A stretch of 40,110 nucleotides of DNA. Source: Prochlorococcus sp. AG-418-O03. Lineage in GTDB: Bacteria > Cyanobacteriota > Cyanobacteriia > PCC-6307 > Cyanobiaceae. Each line of letters begins with the position of its first letter. Positions within the stretch are counted from its first letter, which is position 1. The notes under the pieces were generated by a model. That model saw nothing but the letters and a program-made list of their open reading frames with translations, searched no databases and was not told where the DNA came from. The stretch lies in the NCBI GenBank assembly GCA_003213855.1, contig QCMJ01000008.1, positions 1 to 40,110 of the forward strand, read 5' to 3'. The position numbers and the translations under genes were made by a program. Of this stretch, positions 26,843 through 36,825 are shown piece by piece.

Positions 26843-28759
26843 ATGCCAATAATTACCTTACCTGACGGTTCAAAAAAGGTTTTCGAAAAATCTGTAACTA
26901 TTCTAGAAATTGCCCAAAGTATAGGTGCTGGATTAGCTAAAGCAACAATTGCTGGGAGAGTAAATGATGTACTTCTTGATGCAACTATTCCTATAAATAA
27001 AGATTCCAAAGTTGTAATCATCACTTCAAAAGATAAAGAAGGAATTGAAATAATAAGACATTCCTTTGCTCATCTTATTGGTCATGCAGTTAAACAAATT
27101 TACTCTGATATAAAAATGGCGATTGGGCCTGTAATTGAAGATGGTTTTTATTACGATATTTTTTCTGAATACAGATTTACTCCTGAAGATTTAATGAAAA
27201 TCGAAAATAGAATTAATAAATTAATAAAAACAAATTATGACGTTGAAATTATACAAGTTTCCAAAGAAGAGGCAATTAAAACTTTTAAAGAAAGAGATGA
27301 GACTTTTAAATTACGAATAATTGATGAAATTTCTGAAGAAGGTCTCATCAATTTATACAAACACGAAGAATATATCGACATGTGTAGAGGTCCTCACGTA
27401 CCAAACACAAGACATTTGAGACACTTTAAATTACTTAAATTAGCAGGTTCATACTGGAGAGGTAATAGTGAGAATGAATCATTACAGAGAATATATGGAA
27501 CTGCATGGGCTAAAGAAAAAGAACTCAAAGATTACTTAACAAGAATTGAAGAAGCGGAAAAAAGAGATCACAGAAAACTTGGAAAAAAACATTCACTATT
27601 TCATATACAAGAAGAATCTCCAGGAATGATTTTTTGGCATCCAAATGGATGGACAATCTACCAAGTCCTAGAAAAATACATAAGAGGAATACTTAAAAAA
27701 AATGATTATTTAGAAATTAAAACTCCACAAGCTGTTGATAAATCTCTCTGGGAAAAATCCGGCCATTGGGAAAAATTTAGAGACGATATGTTCACTACTG
27801 CATCAGAAAATCGAACATATGCAATTAAACCAATGAATTGTCCATGCCATATCCAAGTATTTAATCAAGGTTTAAAAAGTTATAAGGATTTACCTATTCG
27901 TCTTGCCGAATTTGGTTCTTGTCATAGAAATGAGCCCTCTGGAGCACTACACGGCCTAATGAGAGTAAGAAACTTTACTCAAGATGATGCGCACATATTT
28001 TGCACAGAAGAGCAAATTCAAGAAGAAGTATCTATTTTTATAGATCTTGTTTTCGAGGTTTATGAAACTTTTGGTTTTGATGAAATCATTATCAAATTAT
28101 CAACTCGTCCTGAACAAAGGGTAGGTAGTGAAGAGATTTGGGATAAATCAGAAGAGGCTCTTACCAAAGCTCTTGATAATAAGAATCTAAAATGGGAACT
28201 CCAACCAGGGGAGGGTGCTTTTTATGGTCCAAAAATAGAATTCTCGTTAAAAGATTGTCTTAATAGAGTTTGGCAATGCGGAACTATTCAGGTTGATTTC
28301 TCAATGCCTATTAGATTGAACGCAACCTATGTAGATATTGATAATGAAAAAAGAAATCCAGTTATGTTGCATAGAGCAATTTTAGGATCCTTTGAAAGAT
28401 TTATAGGAATCTTAATTGAACAATATGAGGCGAAATTCCCAATTTGGCTTGCACCTTATCAAATAATTTTATTAAGCATTACTGATAGGAATATTGAAAA
28501 GTGTTTAGAGTTTAACGAATTAATGAATAATAATGGTTATCGATCAAAAGTTGATATTAGGAATGAAAAAATAGGATATAAAATACGAGAGGCAACACTC
28601 GGGAGAGTTCCTTTAATTGCAGTTATTGGAGATAAAGAAGAGGAAATTGATTCAGTCGCCTTAAGAGCTTTGAATGGAAGAAATTTAGGAATTTTCAATT
28701 TACCTAATCTTTGCAAATTCATGAATGAATTAATAGAAAAAAAAGGGAGAACAGAATAA
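26843..28759 (+). CDS. thrS: Threonyl-tRNA synthetase
   Basis: Class II synthetase that charges tRNA-Thr and edits Ser-tRNA-Thr. The 638-residue protein has the full domain order. A TGS domain spans about 1-62. The N2 editing domain has H73 and H77 in HSFAHLIGH, and C181 with H185 in CRGPH. A catalytic core follows with zinc ligands C333 (MNCPCH) and H384, then motif 2 around [20 protein letters not shown], and a C-terminal anticodon-binding domain from about 535. Near-identical numbering to E. coli ThrS supports a full-length active enzyme. glk follows after 11 bases and thrB soon after, linking threonine synthesis and use. Confidence 0.97.
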   Translation: MPIITLPDGSKKVFEKSVTILEIAQSIGAGLAKATIAGRVNDVLLDATIPINKDSKVVIITSKDKEGIEIIRHSFAHLIGHAVKQIYSDIKMAIGPVIEDGFYYDIFSEYRFTPEDLMKIENRINKLIKTNYDVEIIQVSKEEAIKTFKERDETFKLRIIDEISEEGLINLYKHEEYIDMCRGPHVPNTRHLRHFKLLKLAGSYWRGNSENESLQRIYGTAWAKEKELKDYLTRIEEAEKRDHRKLGKKHSLFHIQEESPGMIFWHPNGWTIYQVLEKYIRGILKKNDYLEIKTPQAVDKSLWEKSGHWEKFRDDMFTTASENRTYAIKPMNCPCHIQVFNQGLKSYKDLPIRLAEFGSCHRNEPSGALHGLMRVRNFTQDDAHIFCTEEQIQEEVSIFIDLVFEVYETFGFDEIIIKLSTRPEQRVGSEEIWDKSEEALTKALDNKNLKWELQPGEGAFYGPKIEFSLKDCLNRVWQCGTIQVDFSMPIRLNATYVDIDNEKRNPVMLHRAILGSFERFIGILIEQYEAKFPIWLAPYQIILLSITDRNIEKCLEFNELMNNNGYRSKVDIRNEKIGYKIREATLGRVPLIAVIGDKEEEIDSVALRALNGRNLGIFNLPNLCKFMNELIEKKGRTE

Positions 28760-28770
28760 TTTTTAAATAT

Positions 28771-29805
28771 ATGAATTTTCTCGCTTGTGATTTAGGAGGT
28801 ACAAAGGTTTTATTAGGAATTTTCGAAAAAGAAATAAATAATAGTTCACCCAAGTTAATATTCAAAAAAAAATATATATCGTCTGATTGGGGTTCTTTTG
28901 AACTAATCCTAGAAGATTTTCTCAAAAAAGAATGCAAAAATATTACTCATCCTTCTTCTGCATGTTTCGCCGTAGCTGGTCCTTTATCTAACAACAACGC
29001 AAAAATTATTAACTTGTCATGGAATATTTCTGGAAATGCTTTAAAGAGCAAATTTAATTTTAAAAGCTGCGAGCTAATAAATGATTTCGCAGTACAAATT
29101 TATGGAATACCTTTTTTAAAAAAAAATCAATACTCTACCATTCAAAATGGATCCCATTCTCAAGGTGCTAATAATGACCTTCATGCCATTGTTGGAGCAG
29201 GAACTGGCTTGGGCATTGCAAGAGGAATAATATCAGGGAAAGGTGTAAAAGTTTTAGCTAGTGAAGGTGGTCATGTTGAGTACTCCCCAAAGTCAGAATT
29301 AGAATGGGAATTAAAAATTTGGCTAAAGAATTACCTAAAAGTTGAAAGGATATCCTGTGAAAGAATTATTAGCGGCACTGGTTTATCAAGAATTGCTGAA
29401 TGGAGACTAAGCAAACCTGATGCCCAAAACCATCCTCTACAACAATATTTAAAAAAAATTAAAATTTTTGATGCTTCGAGAAAAGAACTACCTGAAAAAA
29501 TTTGTAATCTTTCTAAAGAAGGGGATCAAATAATGATTGAAGTTGAGAGGATTTGGTTAGGCGCTTATGCCTCTTTATTGGGAGATGTTGCTCTTCAAGA
29601 ATTGTGCTTTGGCGGGTTATGGATTTCTGGAGGAACCGCATCAAAACATTTCAAAAACTTTAAATCAGATTTATTTTTAAAACAATTTTTCGACAAAGGA
29701 AGATTAAAAGATATTCTTAAAACAATACCTATGAAAGTAATTTTAGATGAAGAGTTTGGACTTTTTAGTGCAGCCTGCAGAGCAAAAATGCTTTTAAAAA
29801 CTTAA
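28771..29805 (+). CDS. glk: Glucokinase
   Basis: Phosphorylates glucose to glucose-6-phosphate with ATP; belongs to the bacterial Glk (Pfam Glk) family rather than ROK. The 344-residue protein has the phosphate-1 motif LACDLGGTKVLLGIF at 4-18, the sugar-site segment INDFAVQIYGIP at about 104-115, VGAGTGLGIA for phosphate 2, and EGGHVEY with the sugar-contacting residues. The C-terminal adenosine motif is GGLWISGGTASK. In an obligate phototroph this may serve glucose released from glycogen or taken up from outside; which one is not visible. It lies between thrS and thrB in one plus-strand run. Confidence 0.93.
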   Translation: MNFLACDLGGTKVLLGIFEKEINNSSPKLIFKKKYISSDWGSFELILEDFLKKECKNITHPSSACFAVAGPLSNNNAKIINLSWNISGNALKSKFNFKSCELINDFAVQIYGIPFLKKNQYSTIQNGSHSQGANNDLHAIVGAGTGLGIARGIISGKGVKVLASEGGHVEYSPKSELEWELKIWLKNYLKVERISCERIISGTGLSRIAEWRLSKPDAQNHPLQQYLKKIKIFDASRKELPEKICNLSKEGDQIMIEVERIWLGAYASLLGDVALQELCFGGLWISGGTASKHFKNFKSDLFLKQFFDKGRLKDILKTIPMKVILDEEFGLFSAACRAKMLLKT

Positions 29806-29814
29806 AAACAAAAA

Positions 29815-30762
29815 ATGTCTATTCCTGAAGTAGGTAAAAAAATAAGGGTAACAGTACCTTCCACAACTGCCAATTTAGGGCCTGGATTCGATTGTCTTGG
29901 AGCAGCATTAGATTTGTATAATGAATTTATTTTTACAAGAATTCACGGTGGTGGAGATAGATTTGATTTAATAATGGAAAGTACAGATGGTAATCACTTA
30001 AGAGGAGGACCAGAAAACTTAGTTTTTAGAGCAGCTCAGAAAGTCTGGGAGAGCGCAAATATGGATCCTTTTGCACTTGAAGCAAGAGTTAAGTTGGCAG
30101 TGCCGCCTGCACGCGGGCTGGGAAGTAGTGCTACAGCAATAGTTGCTGGATTAATCGGAGCAAATGCAATAATGAACTCTCCATTGTCCAAAGAAAAGCT
30201 CCTTGAACTTGCCATTGATATAGAAGGTCATCCTGATAATGTAGTTCCCTCTCTTCTAGGTGGGCTTTGTTTGACAGCCAGGTCTTCTTCACAAAGATGG
30301 AGAATCATTAGATGTGATTGGCACGATTCAATTAAAGCTGTTGTAGCAATACCTGCAATTCGTCTAAGCACAAGTGAAGCAAGAAAGGTTATGCCCAAGA
30401 ATGTTCCTATATCTGATGCAGTCACAAATATGGGGGCTCTTACTTTGTTACTAAACGGCTTAAAAGCAGGTAATGCGGAACTTATAAAAGAGGGAATGTT
30501 TGATAAGCTACACGAACCCTATAGATGGAAACTTATTAAGGGTGGATTAGAAGTTAAAGATGCTGCACTAAATGCAGGTGCTTTAGGATGCGCAATTAGT
30601 GGGGCTGGACCAAGTATCTTAGCTTTGTGTAAAAAAGAAAATGGTAAAAATGTTAGTCAAGCCATGGTGAAAGCATGGGAGAATTCAGGTGTAGCTAGCA
30701 GAGCACCCTTCTTGAACGTTCAAACAACGGGTAGCCAATTTAGCACTATCTCTGGTAAGTAG
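29815..30762 (+). CDS. thrB: Homoserine kinase
   Basis: GHMP-family kinase that makes O-phosphohomoserine, the precursor of threonine. It is 315 residues long. The N-terminus VTVPSTTANLGPGFDCLGAA carries the substrate motif, PPARGLGSSATA at about 97-108 is the GHMP ATP loop, EGHPDNV follows, and GCAISGAGPSILAL is the C-terminal glycine-rich motif. The ATG at 29815 comes nine bases after glk. It probably ends the operon, since a 79-base gap separates it from ndhD. Confidence 0.96.
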   Translation: MSIPEVGKKIRVTVPSTTANLGPGFDCLGAALDLYNEFIFTRIHGGGDRFDLIMESTDGNHLRGGPENLVFRAAQKVWESANMDPFALEARVKLAVPPARGLGSSATAIVAGLIGANAIMNSPLSKEKLLELAIDIEGHPDNVVPSLLGGLCLTARSSSQRWRIIRCDWHDSIKAVVAIPAIRLSTSEARKVMPKNVPISDAVTNMGALTLLLNGLKAGNAELIKEGMFDKLHEPYRWKLIKGGLEVKDAALNAGALGCAISGAGPSILALCKKENGKNVSQAMVKAWENSGVASRAPFLNVQTTGSQFSTISGK

Positions 30763-30841
30763 TTTTACTTAGGCATTTTTAATGTTATAGTCTCAAGCTA
30801 GTACAACTTCAACTAGAATAAAAAAATTATTCATTACATAA

Positions 30842-32383
30842 ATGAATTTAGAATCTTTTCCTTGGCTATCATCTATTGTTCTACTGCCATTAATTGGGGC
30901 ATTAATAATGCCTTTCTTGAGTTCAAAAGAAGGAGAAGATAATACACTCCCTAGAAATATCTCCTTAAGTTTTTTATTTATAGATTTCTTACTAATAATA
31001 GGAGTCCTTTTTCAAAAATTCAATACTTCAGATAGCTCTTTACAACTGGTAGAAAGAACTTCCTGGTTACCATCTATAGGTTTAGAGTGGTCTCTTGGCG
31101 TAGATGGGTTATCTGCTCCTTTAGTAGCTTTAAGTGGGTTAATTACATTTTTATCAGCTGCGGCTAGTTGGAAAATTAAGAAAAAATCTAATCTATATTT
31201 TGCTCTTTTATTAGTACAAGCATCAGCACAGGCACTAGTTTTCCTTTCTCAAGATTTTCTATTGTTTTTCTTGGCATGGGAACTTGAATTGGTTCCGGTT
31301 TATCTTCTTATTGCGATTTGGGGAGGGAAAAAGAAATTATATGCAGCCACTAAATTCATTCTTTATACAGCTTTAGCTTCTTTATTAATACTCATAAGTG
31401 GGTTAGCACTTGCCTTGAGTGGTGATACCTTTACTTTAAATATTACCGATTTAACCGATAAACATGTAACGGGTAGCCTAGCTTTATTATCTTATTTAGG
31501 CTTTTTAATTGGTTTTGGAGTAAAACTTCCTATCTTTCCATTACATACTTGGTTGCCCGATGCACATGGAGAGGCTAATGCTCCAGTTTCAATGTTACTC
31601 GCTGGAATACTCTTAAAAATGGGAGGTTATGCTCTCTTAAGATTCAATGTTCAAATACTACCTGAAGTACATCTTCAAATTGCACCCGCGTTAATTATTC
31701 TTGGAATCATCAATATAATTTATGGAGCTCTAAATGCATTTGCACAAGATAATGTCAAAAGGAGAATTGCATGTAGCTCTGTGAGTCATATGGGTTTTGT
31801 TTTATTAGGGATTGGGGCAGTAGATGCTTTAGGTATAAGCGGAGCAATGCTCCAAATGATCAGTCACGGACTTATCGCTGCAGCTATGTTTTTTGTTACG
31901 GGTTCATTCTATGAAAGAACAAATACTCTTTCGATACCAAATATGGGCGGCTTAGCTAAGGTCTTGCCAATAACTTTTGCTTTTTTCTTAGCAAGCTCAT
32001 TGGCCTCTCTAGCACTACCTGGGATGAGCGGTTTTATAAGTGAAATAACTGTATTTTTAGGTATCACTAGTCAGGAAGGATTTAGCTCTATCTTTAGATC
32101 AATCACGATTCTTATCGCAGCCATTGGATTAGTTCTAACACCAATATATTTATTATCAATGTGTAGAAGAGTATTCTTTGGTCCTAGAATTCCGGCACTA
32201 GCTACAGTTAAAGAGATGAATGGAAGAGAGTTGACTATTGGTTTCAGTTTATTGTTGCCTACGTTGGTGATAGGTTTTTGGCCGAAAATCGCCATAAATT
32301 TATACGAATCTTCAACTAATGCTCTCAGTCAGCAACTCACTCTAGCTAAATTAGTAGGGTTAATTCAAACTCTAGTTAATTAA
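30842..32383 (+). CDS. ndhD: NAD(P)H-quinone oxidoreductase chain 4 (NdhD)
   Basis: Antiporter-like proton-pumping subunit of the cyanobacterial NDH-1 complex in the thylakoid membrane, homologous to NuoM of complex I. It is 513 residues with about 14 hydrophobic helices. The conserved glutamate of helix 5 is E147 in [13 protein letters not shown]. The pump segment [26 protein letters not shown] sequence at about 220-240 includes the key lysine, and [12 protein letters not shown] follows. The window cannot tell whether it works in respiration/cyclic flow (NdhD1/2) or CO2 uptake (NdhD3/4). No NdhF or Cup gene lies beside it, which favours the NdhD1/2 role. Confidence 0.95.
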   Translation: MNLESFPWLSSIVLLPLIGALIMPFLSSKEGEDNTLPRNISLSFLFIDFLLIIGVLFQKFNTSDSSLQLVERTSWLPSIGLEWSLGVDGLSAPLVALSGLITFLSAAASWKIKKKSNLYFALLLVQASAQALVFLSQDFLLFFLAWELELVPVYLLIAIWGGKKKLYAATKFILYTALASLLILISGLALALSGDTFTLNITDLTDKHVTGSLALLSYLGFLIGFGVKLPIFPLHTWLPDAHGEANAPVSMLLAGILLKMGGYALLRFNVQILPEVHLQIAPALIILGIINIIYGALNAFAQDNVKRRIACSSVSHMGFVLLGIGAVDALGISGAMLQMISHGLIAAAMFFVTGSFYERTNTLSIPNMGGLAKVLPITFAFFLASSLASLALPGMSGFISEITVFLGITSQEGFSSIFRSITILIAAIGLVLTPIYLLSMCRRVFFGPRIPALATVKEMNGRELTIGFSLLLPTLVIGFWPKIAINLYESSTNALSQQLTLAKLVGLIQTLVN

Positions 32384-32396
32384 ATTATTTTAATAA

Positions 32397-34484
32397 ATGG
32401 AAACCTCAATTTTTAAATATGGAGAATTGCCACAATTTAAAAAATTTACTCCTAATAGCATAAGTAAACAATTTCCAGTAGTACTAGAAAAGATAGCTGA
32501 AGAATTTAAAAACATAGAAAATAATTTATCTAATTATTTGAGTCAAAACGATGTAAATTGGGATAAGGTAATAAATCCTTTAAATGAAGTCAATGAAATT
32601 CTCCGATGGAGTTGGGGAGTAATAAGTCACTTAAATGCTGTAAATAATTCTGAAAGTTTAAGAGATATTTATTCAAAATTTCTTCCAGAGATTATTAGCT
32701 TGAGTAACAAATTCGGACAAAGCAAAATAATTTACAATTCTTTAGTCAAGCTTAAAGAGACAAATAACTTTGATCAAATTAAAACCAGAATTTTAGATAA
32801 AGAAATTCTTGATATGCAACATAGAGGAATTTCACTGCAAAAAAATGATCAAGAAGAATTCAACAACATTTCTGAAAAGCTTGGAAAGCTATCAACAGAC
32901 TTCAGCAATAATGTTCTTGATGCCACTAATAAATGGTTTTTGATATTAAAGAAAAAATCTGAAGTCGATGGTCTTCCTGAGCGAGTACTTGAATTGATGG
33001 CAATTTCTGCAAACAATCATTTTAAAAAAGATGCAGAAGTTGATATCAAAAAAGGGCCTTGGAAATTAAGTTTAGATATTCCAACATATACTTCATTTAT
33101 GACATTTGCCACTGACCGTAACCTTAGAGAAAACTTGTATAAGGCATTTGTTGGTAGAGCATCTCAAGGAGAAAAAAATAATTCTCAAATTATTGAAGAG
33201 ATATTATCTCTTAGAACTAAACAGGCTAATCTTCTCGGTTACAAAAGTTGGGCAGAACTAAGTTTATCAACGAAAATGGCGAAAGAAATTAAAAATGTTG
33301 AAAACCTTTTAGAAGAATTGAGAGAACCCGCATTCAAAGCTGCAAAAATTGAATTAGAAACTCTCGAAAAGTTTTCTAAAGCTAATGGGTTTCCAAAATC
33401 ACAGAATTTAGAGCCATGGGATATTAGTTATTGGTCCGAACTTCTTAGAAAGGAAAAGCTCAATTTGGATCAAGAGTCTTTAAGACCTTGGTTCCCACTA
33501 AATGATGTTTTGAAAGGTTTATTTAAATTAAGTGAAAAGCTTTTTGAAATTAAAGTTGTCGAGGCAACTAATGATGCGCCTCTCTGGAATGATGACGTTT
33601 TATTTTTTAATATCCTCAATAAAGAAGATAACAAAATAGCGTCCTTTTACCTCGATCCATATTCGAGGCCTGAATCAAAGAGGGGAGGAGCTTGGATGGA
33701 TGAATGTTTGAATAAAAACAATGTTGGCAAGAAGACCCTCCCCGTAGCTTATCTCGTTTGTAATCAGACTCCACCATCAAAAGATAAACCGAGTTTGATG
33801 AGTTTTGAAGAAGTTCAGACACTCTTCCATGAATTTGGTCATGGTCTTCAACACATGCTTACCACTGTAAATCTTCCTCAAGCAGCTGGCATCAACAACG
33901 TTGAATGGGATGCAGTCGAACTTCCAAGTCAATTTATGGAAAACTGGTGTTTTCATAAAAATACACTCATGAATATTGCTAAGCACTATAAAACTGGAGA
34001 AAGACTATCCGATGAGAATTTTGAGAAGCTCCTAAAGAATAGAACTTTTAATTGTGGCATGGCGACTCTTAGACAACTACATTTTGCAATTACAGACATC
34101 AGATTGCACAGTAGTATTGATAAAAACAAAGGTAAAACAGCAGATGAAATAAGAAGAGAAATTGCAAAACAAACTACCGTTATTGAACCAATTCAAGAAG
34201 ATCAATTTCTTTGTTGTTTTAGTCATATATTTGCAGGCGGATATTCTGCAGGATATTACTCATATAAGTGGGCTGAAGTTCTAAGTGCTGATGCATTTTC
34301 AATGTTCGAAGAAGCTGATCTAGAAAACTCTGAAGATTTAAAGTTAATAGGAAAAAAATTCAAAGATACAATACTTAGCTTGGGTGGGAGCTTACCTCCC
34401 TTAGATATATTCAAACTATTCAGGGGAAGAGAGCCACAAACAGATTCCTTAATAAGACACTTAGGCTTATCTGGAGCTACATAA
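32397..34484 (+). CDS. prlC: M3-family oligopeptidase (PrlC / oligopeptidase A-like)
   Basis: Cytoplasmic zinc metallopeptidase that degrades short peptides, such as cleaved signal peptides. It is 695 residues, the usual size of oligopeptidase A. The zinc motif is H478-EFG-H482 in LFHEFGHGLQH, followed by NNVEWDAVELPSQFMENW, which carries the third ligand. The C-terminal FAGGYSAGYYSYKWAEVLSAD substrate-site region is intact. The ATG comes 13 bases after ndhD. The last eight bases overlap the convergent alpha/beta-hydrolase gene. Confidence 0.94.
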   Translation: METSIFKYGELPQFKKFTPNSISKQFPVVLEKIAEEFKNIENNLSNYLSQNDVNWDKVINPLNEVNEILRWSWGVISHLNAVNNSESLRDIYSKFLPEIISLSNKFGQSKIIYNSLVKLKETNNFDQIKTRILDKEILDMQHRGISLQKNDQEEFNNISEKLGKLSTDFSNNVLDATNKWFLILKKKSEVDGLPERVLELMAISANNHFKKDAEVDIKKGPWKLSLDIPTYTSFMTFATDRNLRENLYKAFVGRASQGEKNNSQIIEEILSLRTKQANLLGYKSWAELSLSTKMAKEIKNVENLLEELREPAFKAAKIELETLEKFSKANGFPKSQNLEPWDISYWSELLRKEKLNLDQESLRPWFPLNDVLKGLFKLSEKLFEIKVVEATNDAPLWNDDVLFFNILNKEDNKIASFYLDPYSRPESKRGGAWMDECLNKNNVGKKTLPVAYLVCNQTPPSKDKPSLMSFEEVQTLFHEFGHGLQHMLTTVNLPQAAGINNVEWDAVELPSQFMENWCFHKNTLMNIAKHYKTGERLSDENFEKLLKNRTFNCGMATLRQLHFAITDIRLHSSIDKNKGKTADEIRREIAKQTTVIEPIQEDQFLCCFSHIFAGGYSAGYYSYKWAEVLSADAFSMFEEADLENSEDLKLIGKKFKDTILSLGGSLPPLDIFKLFRGREPQTDSLIRHLGLSGAT

Positions 34485-35088
34485 TAATTTCATCGATTAT
34501 TTTATCAACCACATATTTATTTCTTACAAGATTTCTATGTTTATATACTTTTACTGATATTTTTTTCCCAAAATTTAAATTTGTCCACCAGCTAGGGAAA
34601 ACCATCATGTCCCAATAAGTAAAGAAATTTATACACTCAATATCATCAAGAAGAAAATCATTATTCGCGAGTCCTCTCAAAAACTTACTATTTATTTTCA
34701 TTTCTGATATTCCTTTAAAAGGGTATTTTGGTATTAATTGAGCCATCAAAGTTCCTTTGTGAGGGGAACCTATAGATATTAATCTTCTTGTTCTTTTATA
34801 TCCATTACATTTTTGAAGCCATTGCCTACCAACTATTCCTCCCATAGAAAATCCTAAAATATCTATTTCTTTTTCTAAACCATATTTCTCTAAAATTAAT
34901 TCGTTTAATTTATTAGTCAAATTCACAATAGAAGTCATTCCATATGAATGCTTAAGAGTTGGGGCAAAATATTCAATGCCAACTTCATCAAGTTTTGTGG
35001 TAATAGAAGAAAAAATACTTGAAGTATTCCAAAGACCATGAATCAATATGATAGGATTTCTTTTTTCCAATACTTTAATTATTTTCAA
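34477..35088 (-). CDS. Small alpha/beta hydrolase (lipase/esterase-like)
   Basis: A 203-residue serine hydrolase resembling triacylglycerol-lipase/PGAP1-like proteins. The oxyanion-hole segment is LIHGLWNTSSIF at 15-26. The nucleophile elbow GFSMGG at 79-84 gives S81, D159 in TYWDMMV is a candidate acid, and H183 in YKHRNLV is a candidate base. SIGSPHKGTLMAQL is typical of lipase-type hydrolases. No signal peptide is seen, and the substrate is unknown. The start is TTG, 14 bases inside folB, so translation is probably coupled. Its 3' end overlaps prlC by eight bases. Confidence 0.83.
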   Translation of the reverse strand: MKIIKVLEKRNPIILIHGLWNTSSIFSSITTKLDEVGIEYFAPTLKHSYGMTSIVNLTNKLNELILEKYGLEKEIDILGFSMGGIVGRQWLQKCNGYKRTRRLISIGSPHKGTLMAQLIPKYPFKGISEMKINSKFLRGLANNDFLLDDIECINFFTYWDMMVFPSWWTNLNFGKKISVKVYKHRNLVRNKYVVDKIIDEIIM

Positions 35089-35437
35089 GAATTCTTACTA
35101 TTGACACCTTTCCATCGAAACCTATGATTGGAGCATTGCATTTTGTCAAAATAATTTTAACTTTAGAAAGCTTAAATTCCTGATCAATGATTTCTAAAAT
35201 TGCGTTTGAATATTTTTCGATTGTGAAACAATATATTTTCTTTGATTGATCTTTTAAAATTTGAACTAATTTTGAATAGTCAACTGTTTTTTTTATATCA
35301 TCATTTACTGTACATTTTTCAAAGTCAGCCCACAAAAATATATCTAAAATAAATAGTTGTCCTAATTCCCTTTCTTCATCAAGAACACCAACCCTAGCCC
35401 AAAGTTTAATATTCTCAATTTTTAAAAAAGTTTCCAT
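35075..35437 (-). CDS. folB: Dihydroneopterin aldolase
   Basis: Folate-pathway enzyme that splits dihydroneopterin into 6-hydroxymethyl-dihydropterin and glycolaldehyde. It is 120 residues, standard for this small octameric enzyme. The N-terminus IKLWARVGVLDEERELGQ matches the FolB pattern (GxxxxERxxxQ). TVDYSKLVQIL is the DYxxL motif, TIEKYSNAILEII carries the conserved glutamate, and the C-terminal strand has ILTKCNAPI with the catalytic lysine. It starts 11 bases after proA and overlaps the hydrolase gene by 14 bases. Confidence 0.92.
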   Translation of the reverse strand: METFLKIENIKLWARVGVLDEERELGQLFILDIFLWADFEKCTVNDDIKKTVDYSKLVQILKDQSKKIYCFTIEKYSNAILEIIDQEFKLSKVKIILTKCNAPIIGFDGKVSIVRILENN

Positions 35438-35448
35438 CTTTAAAAGTT

Positions 35449-36759
35449 TTAAAGATCTTTATGTGTATAGATAGCCTTTCCTGATGAAAAATCATCCACT
35501 ATATTCCCATCACCTTTTAGGAAATATTTATAAGTTACCAAACCCTCAAGACCTACAGGTCCTCTTGGTGGAAGAGTTTGAGTAGATATTCCAACTTCAG
35601 CGCCGAATCCATATCTAAACCCATCTGCAAACCTAGTAGAGCAATTATGGAAAACACCTGCACTATCAACTACATTCATAAATTTATTAGCAGTATTTGA
35701 ATTTTCAGTAATTATTCCATCTGTATGTTTTGAACTATATTTTTGAATATGTGTGATTGCTTCATCAAGATCATCCACAATTTTTATCGATAAAATTAAA
35801 TCCAAATATTCAGTTTTCCAATCTTCCAGGCTAGCCTCATACTTTAACCCTAATTCAACTGATCTCTTATCTCCAATTAATTTAACACCATTAGAATTAA
35901 ATAAAGGGATGGCCTTTTCTAGAAAAGCTGGTGCGATATCTTTATGGACTAGTAAAGTTTCGATAGCATTACATGCTGCAGGATATTGAATTTTGCTGTC
36001 CAAAGCGACTGATAAAGCCATCTCTAGATTTGCCTCAATATCTATAAACAGATGACAAATTCCATCAGCATGTCCTAGCACAGGAATTCTTGTATTCTCC
36101 TTAATAAATTTAACTAATTCATTACTTCCTCTTGGAATTATTAAATTAATGTATTTCTCAAGATTTAACATCGCCATGCTATCTTTTCTGCTTGTTAGTA
36201 AACATATTGCATTTTTATCAAGACCTGATTCATTTAAACCTTCTTGCAATGCTTTCACTATTGAAGTATTTGTTAAATTGGCTTCACTACCACCTTTTAG
36301 GATTACTCCATTACCTGATCTTATTGCTAATGAACTAATCTGCATCACGGCATCTGGCCTAGATTCAAAAATAACCCCTAAGACTCCAATGGGCACAGTT
36401 TTTCTTTCTAAGATCAAACCCTTTGAAAGCTCCCTTTTTATTTGAACTTGATTTACAGGATCAGCTAATTCTCCAACTTTTCTTACTCCTTCAATTCCTA
36501 AATTTAATTTTGCTTTTGATAACTTTAATCTAGAAAGTAAAGATATAGAAATACCCTTTTTTTCTGCACTTGAATAATCCGCATTATTAGCCTCTAATAT
36601 TTCTTCAGAATTTTTTTCTAGATAATCAGCCATAAAATTTAAGGCTTTTATTCGTTTTTGATTTTCAGTCTGACTTATTTTGATTGATGCCAAACGAACT
36701 TTCTCAGCTTTGTCTAGAAGATCATTACCTGGTTGAGGGACTTCAAAGATATTAGCCAT
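35449..36759 (-). CDS. proA: Gamma-glutamyl phosphate reductase
   Basis: NADPH-dependent reductase of the aldehyde dehydrogenase fold, the second step of proline synthesis from glutamate. It is 436 residues long. IGVLGVIFESRPDA is at about 122-135, GNGVILKGGSEA follows, the catalytic cysteine is C263 in YPAACNAIETLL, and the C-terminal FGAEVGISTQTLPPRGPVG is the ProA signature. ATG at 36759. It leads a minus-strand set proA-folB-hydrolase, and the TamB-like gene lies upstream with a 66-base gap. Confidence 0.97.
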   Translation of the reverse strand: MANIFEVPQPGNDLLDKAEKVRLASIKISQTENQKRIKALNFMADYLEKNSEEILEANNADYSSAEKKGISISLLSRLKLSKAKLNLGIEGVRKVGELADPVNQVQIKRELSKGLILERKTVPIGVLGVIFESRPDAVMQISSLAIRSGNGVILKGGSEANLTNTSIVKALQEGLNESGLDKNAICLLTSRKDSMAMLNLEKYINLIIPRGSNELVKFIKENTRIPVLGHADGICHLFIDIEANLEMALSVALDSKIQYPAACNAIETLLVHKDIAPAFLEKAIPLFNSNGVKLIGDKRSVELGLKYEASLEDWKTEYLDLILSIKIVDDLDEAITHIQKYSSKHTDGIITENSNTANKFMNVVDSAGVFHNCSTRFADGFRYGFGAEVGISTQTLPPRGPVGLEGLVTYKYFLKGDGNIVDDFSSGKAIYTHKDL

Positions 36760-36825
36760 AATATTTTTTAGATAATTTAATAATAATTCAAATTAACGAT
36801 TCTTTAAAGTAAATTTCTTTCTGAG

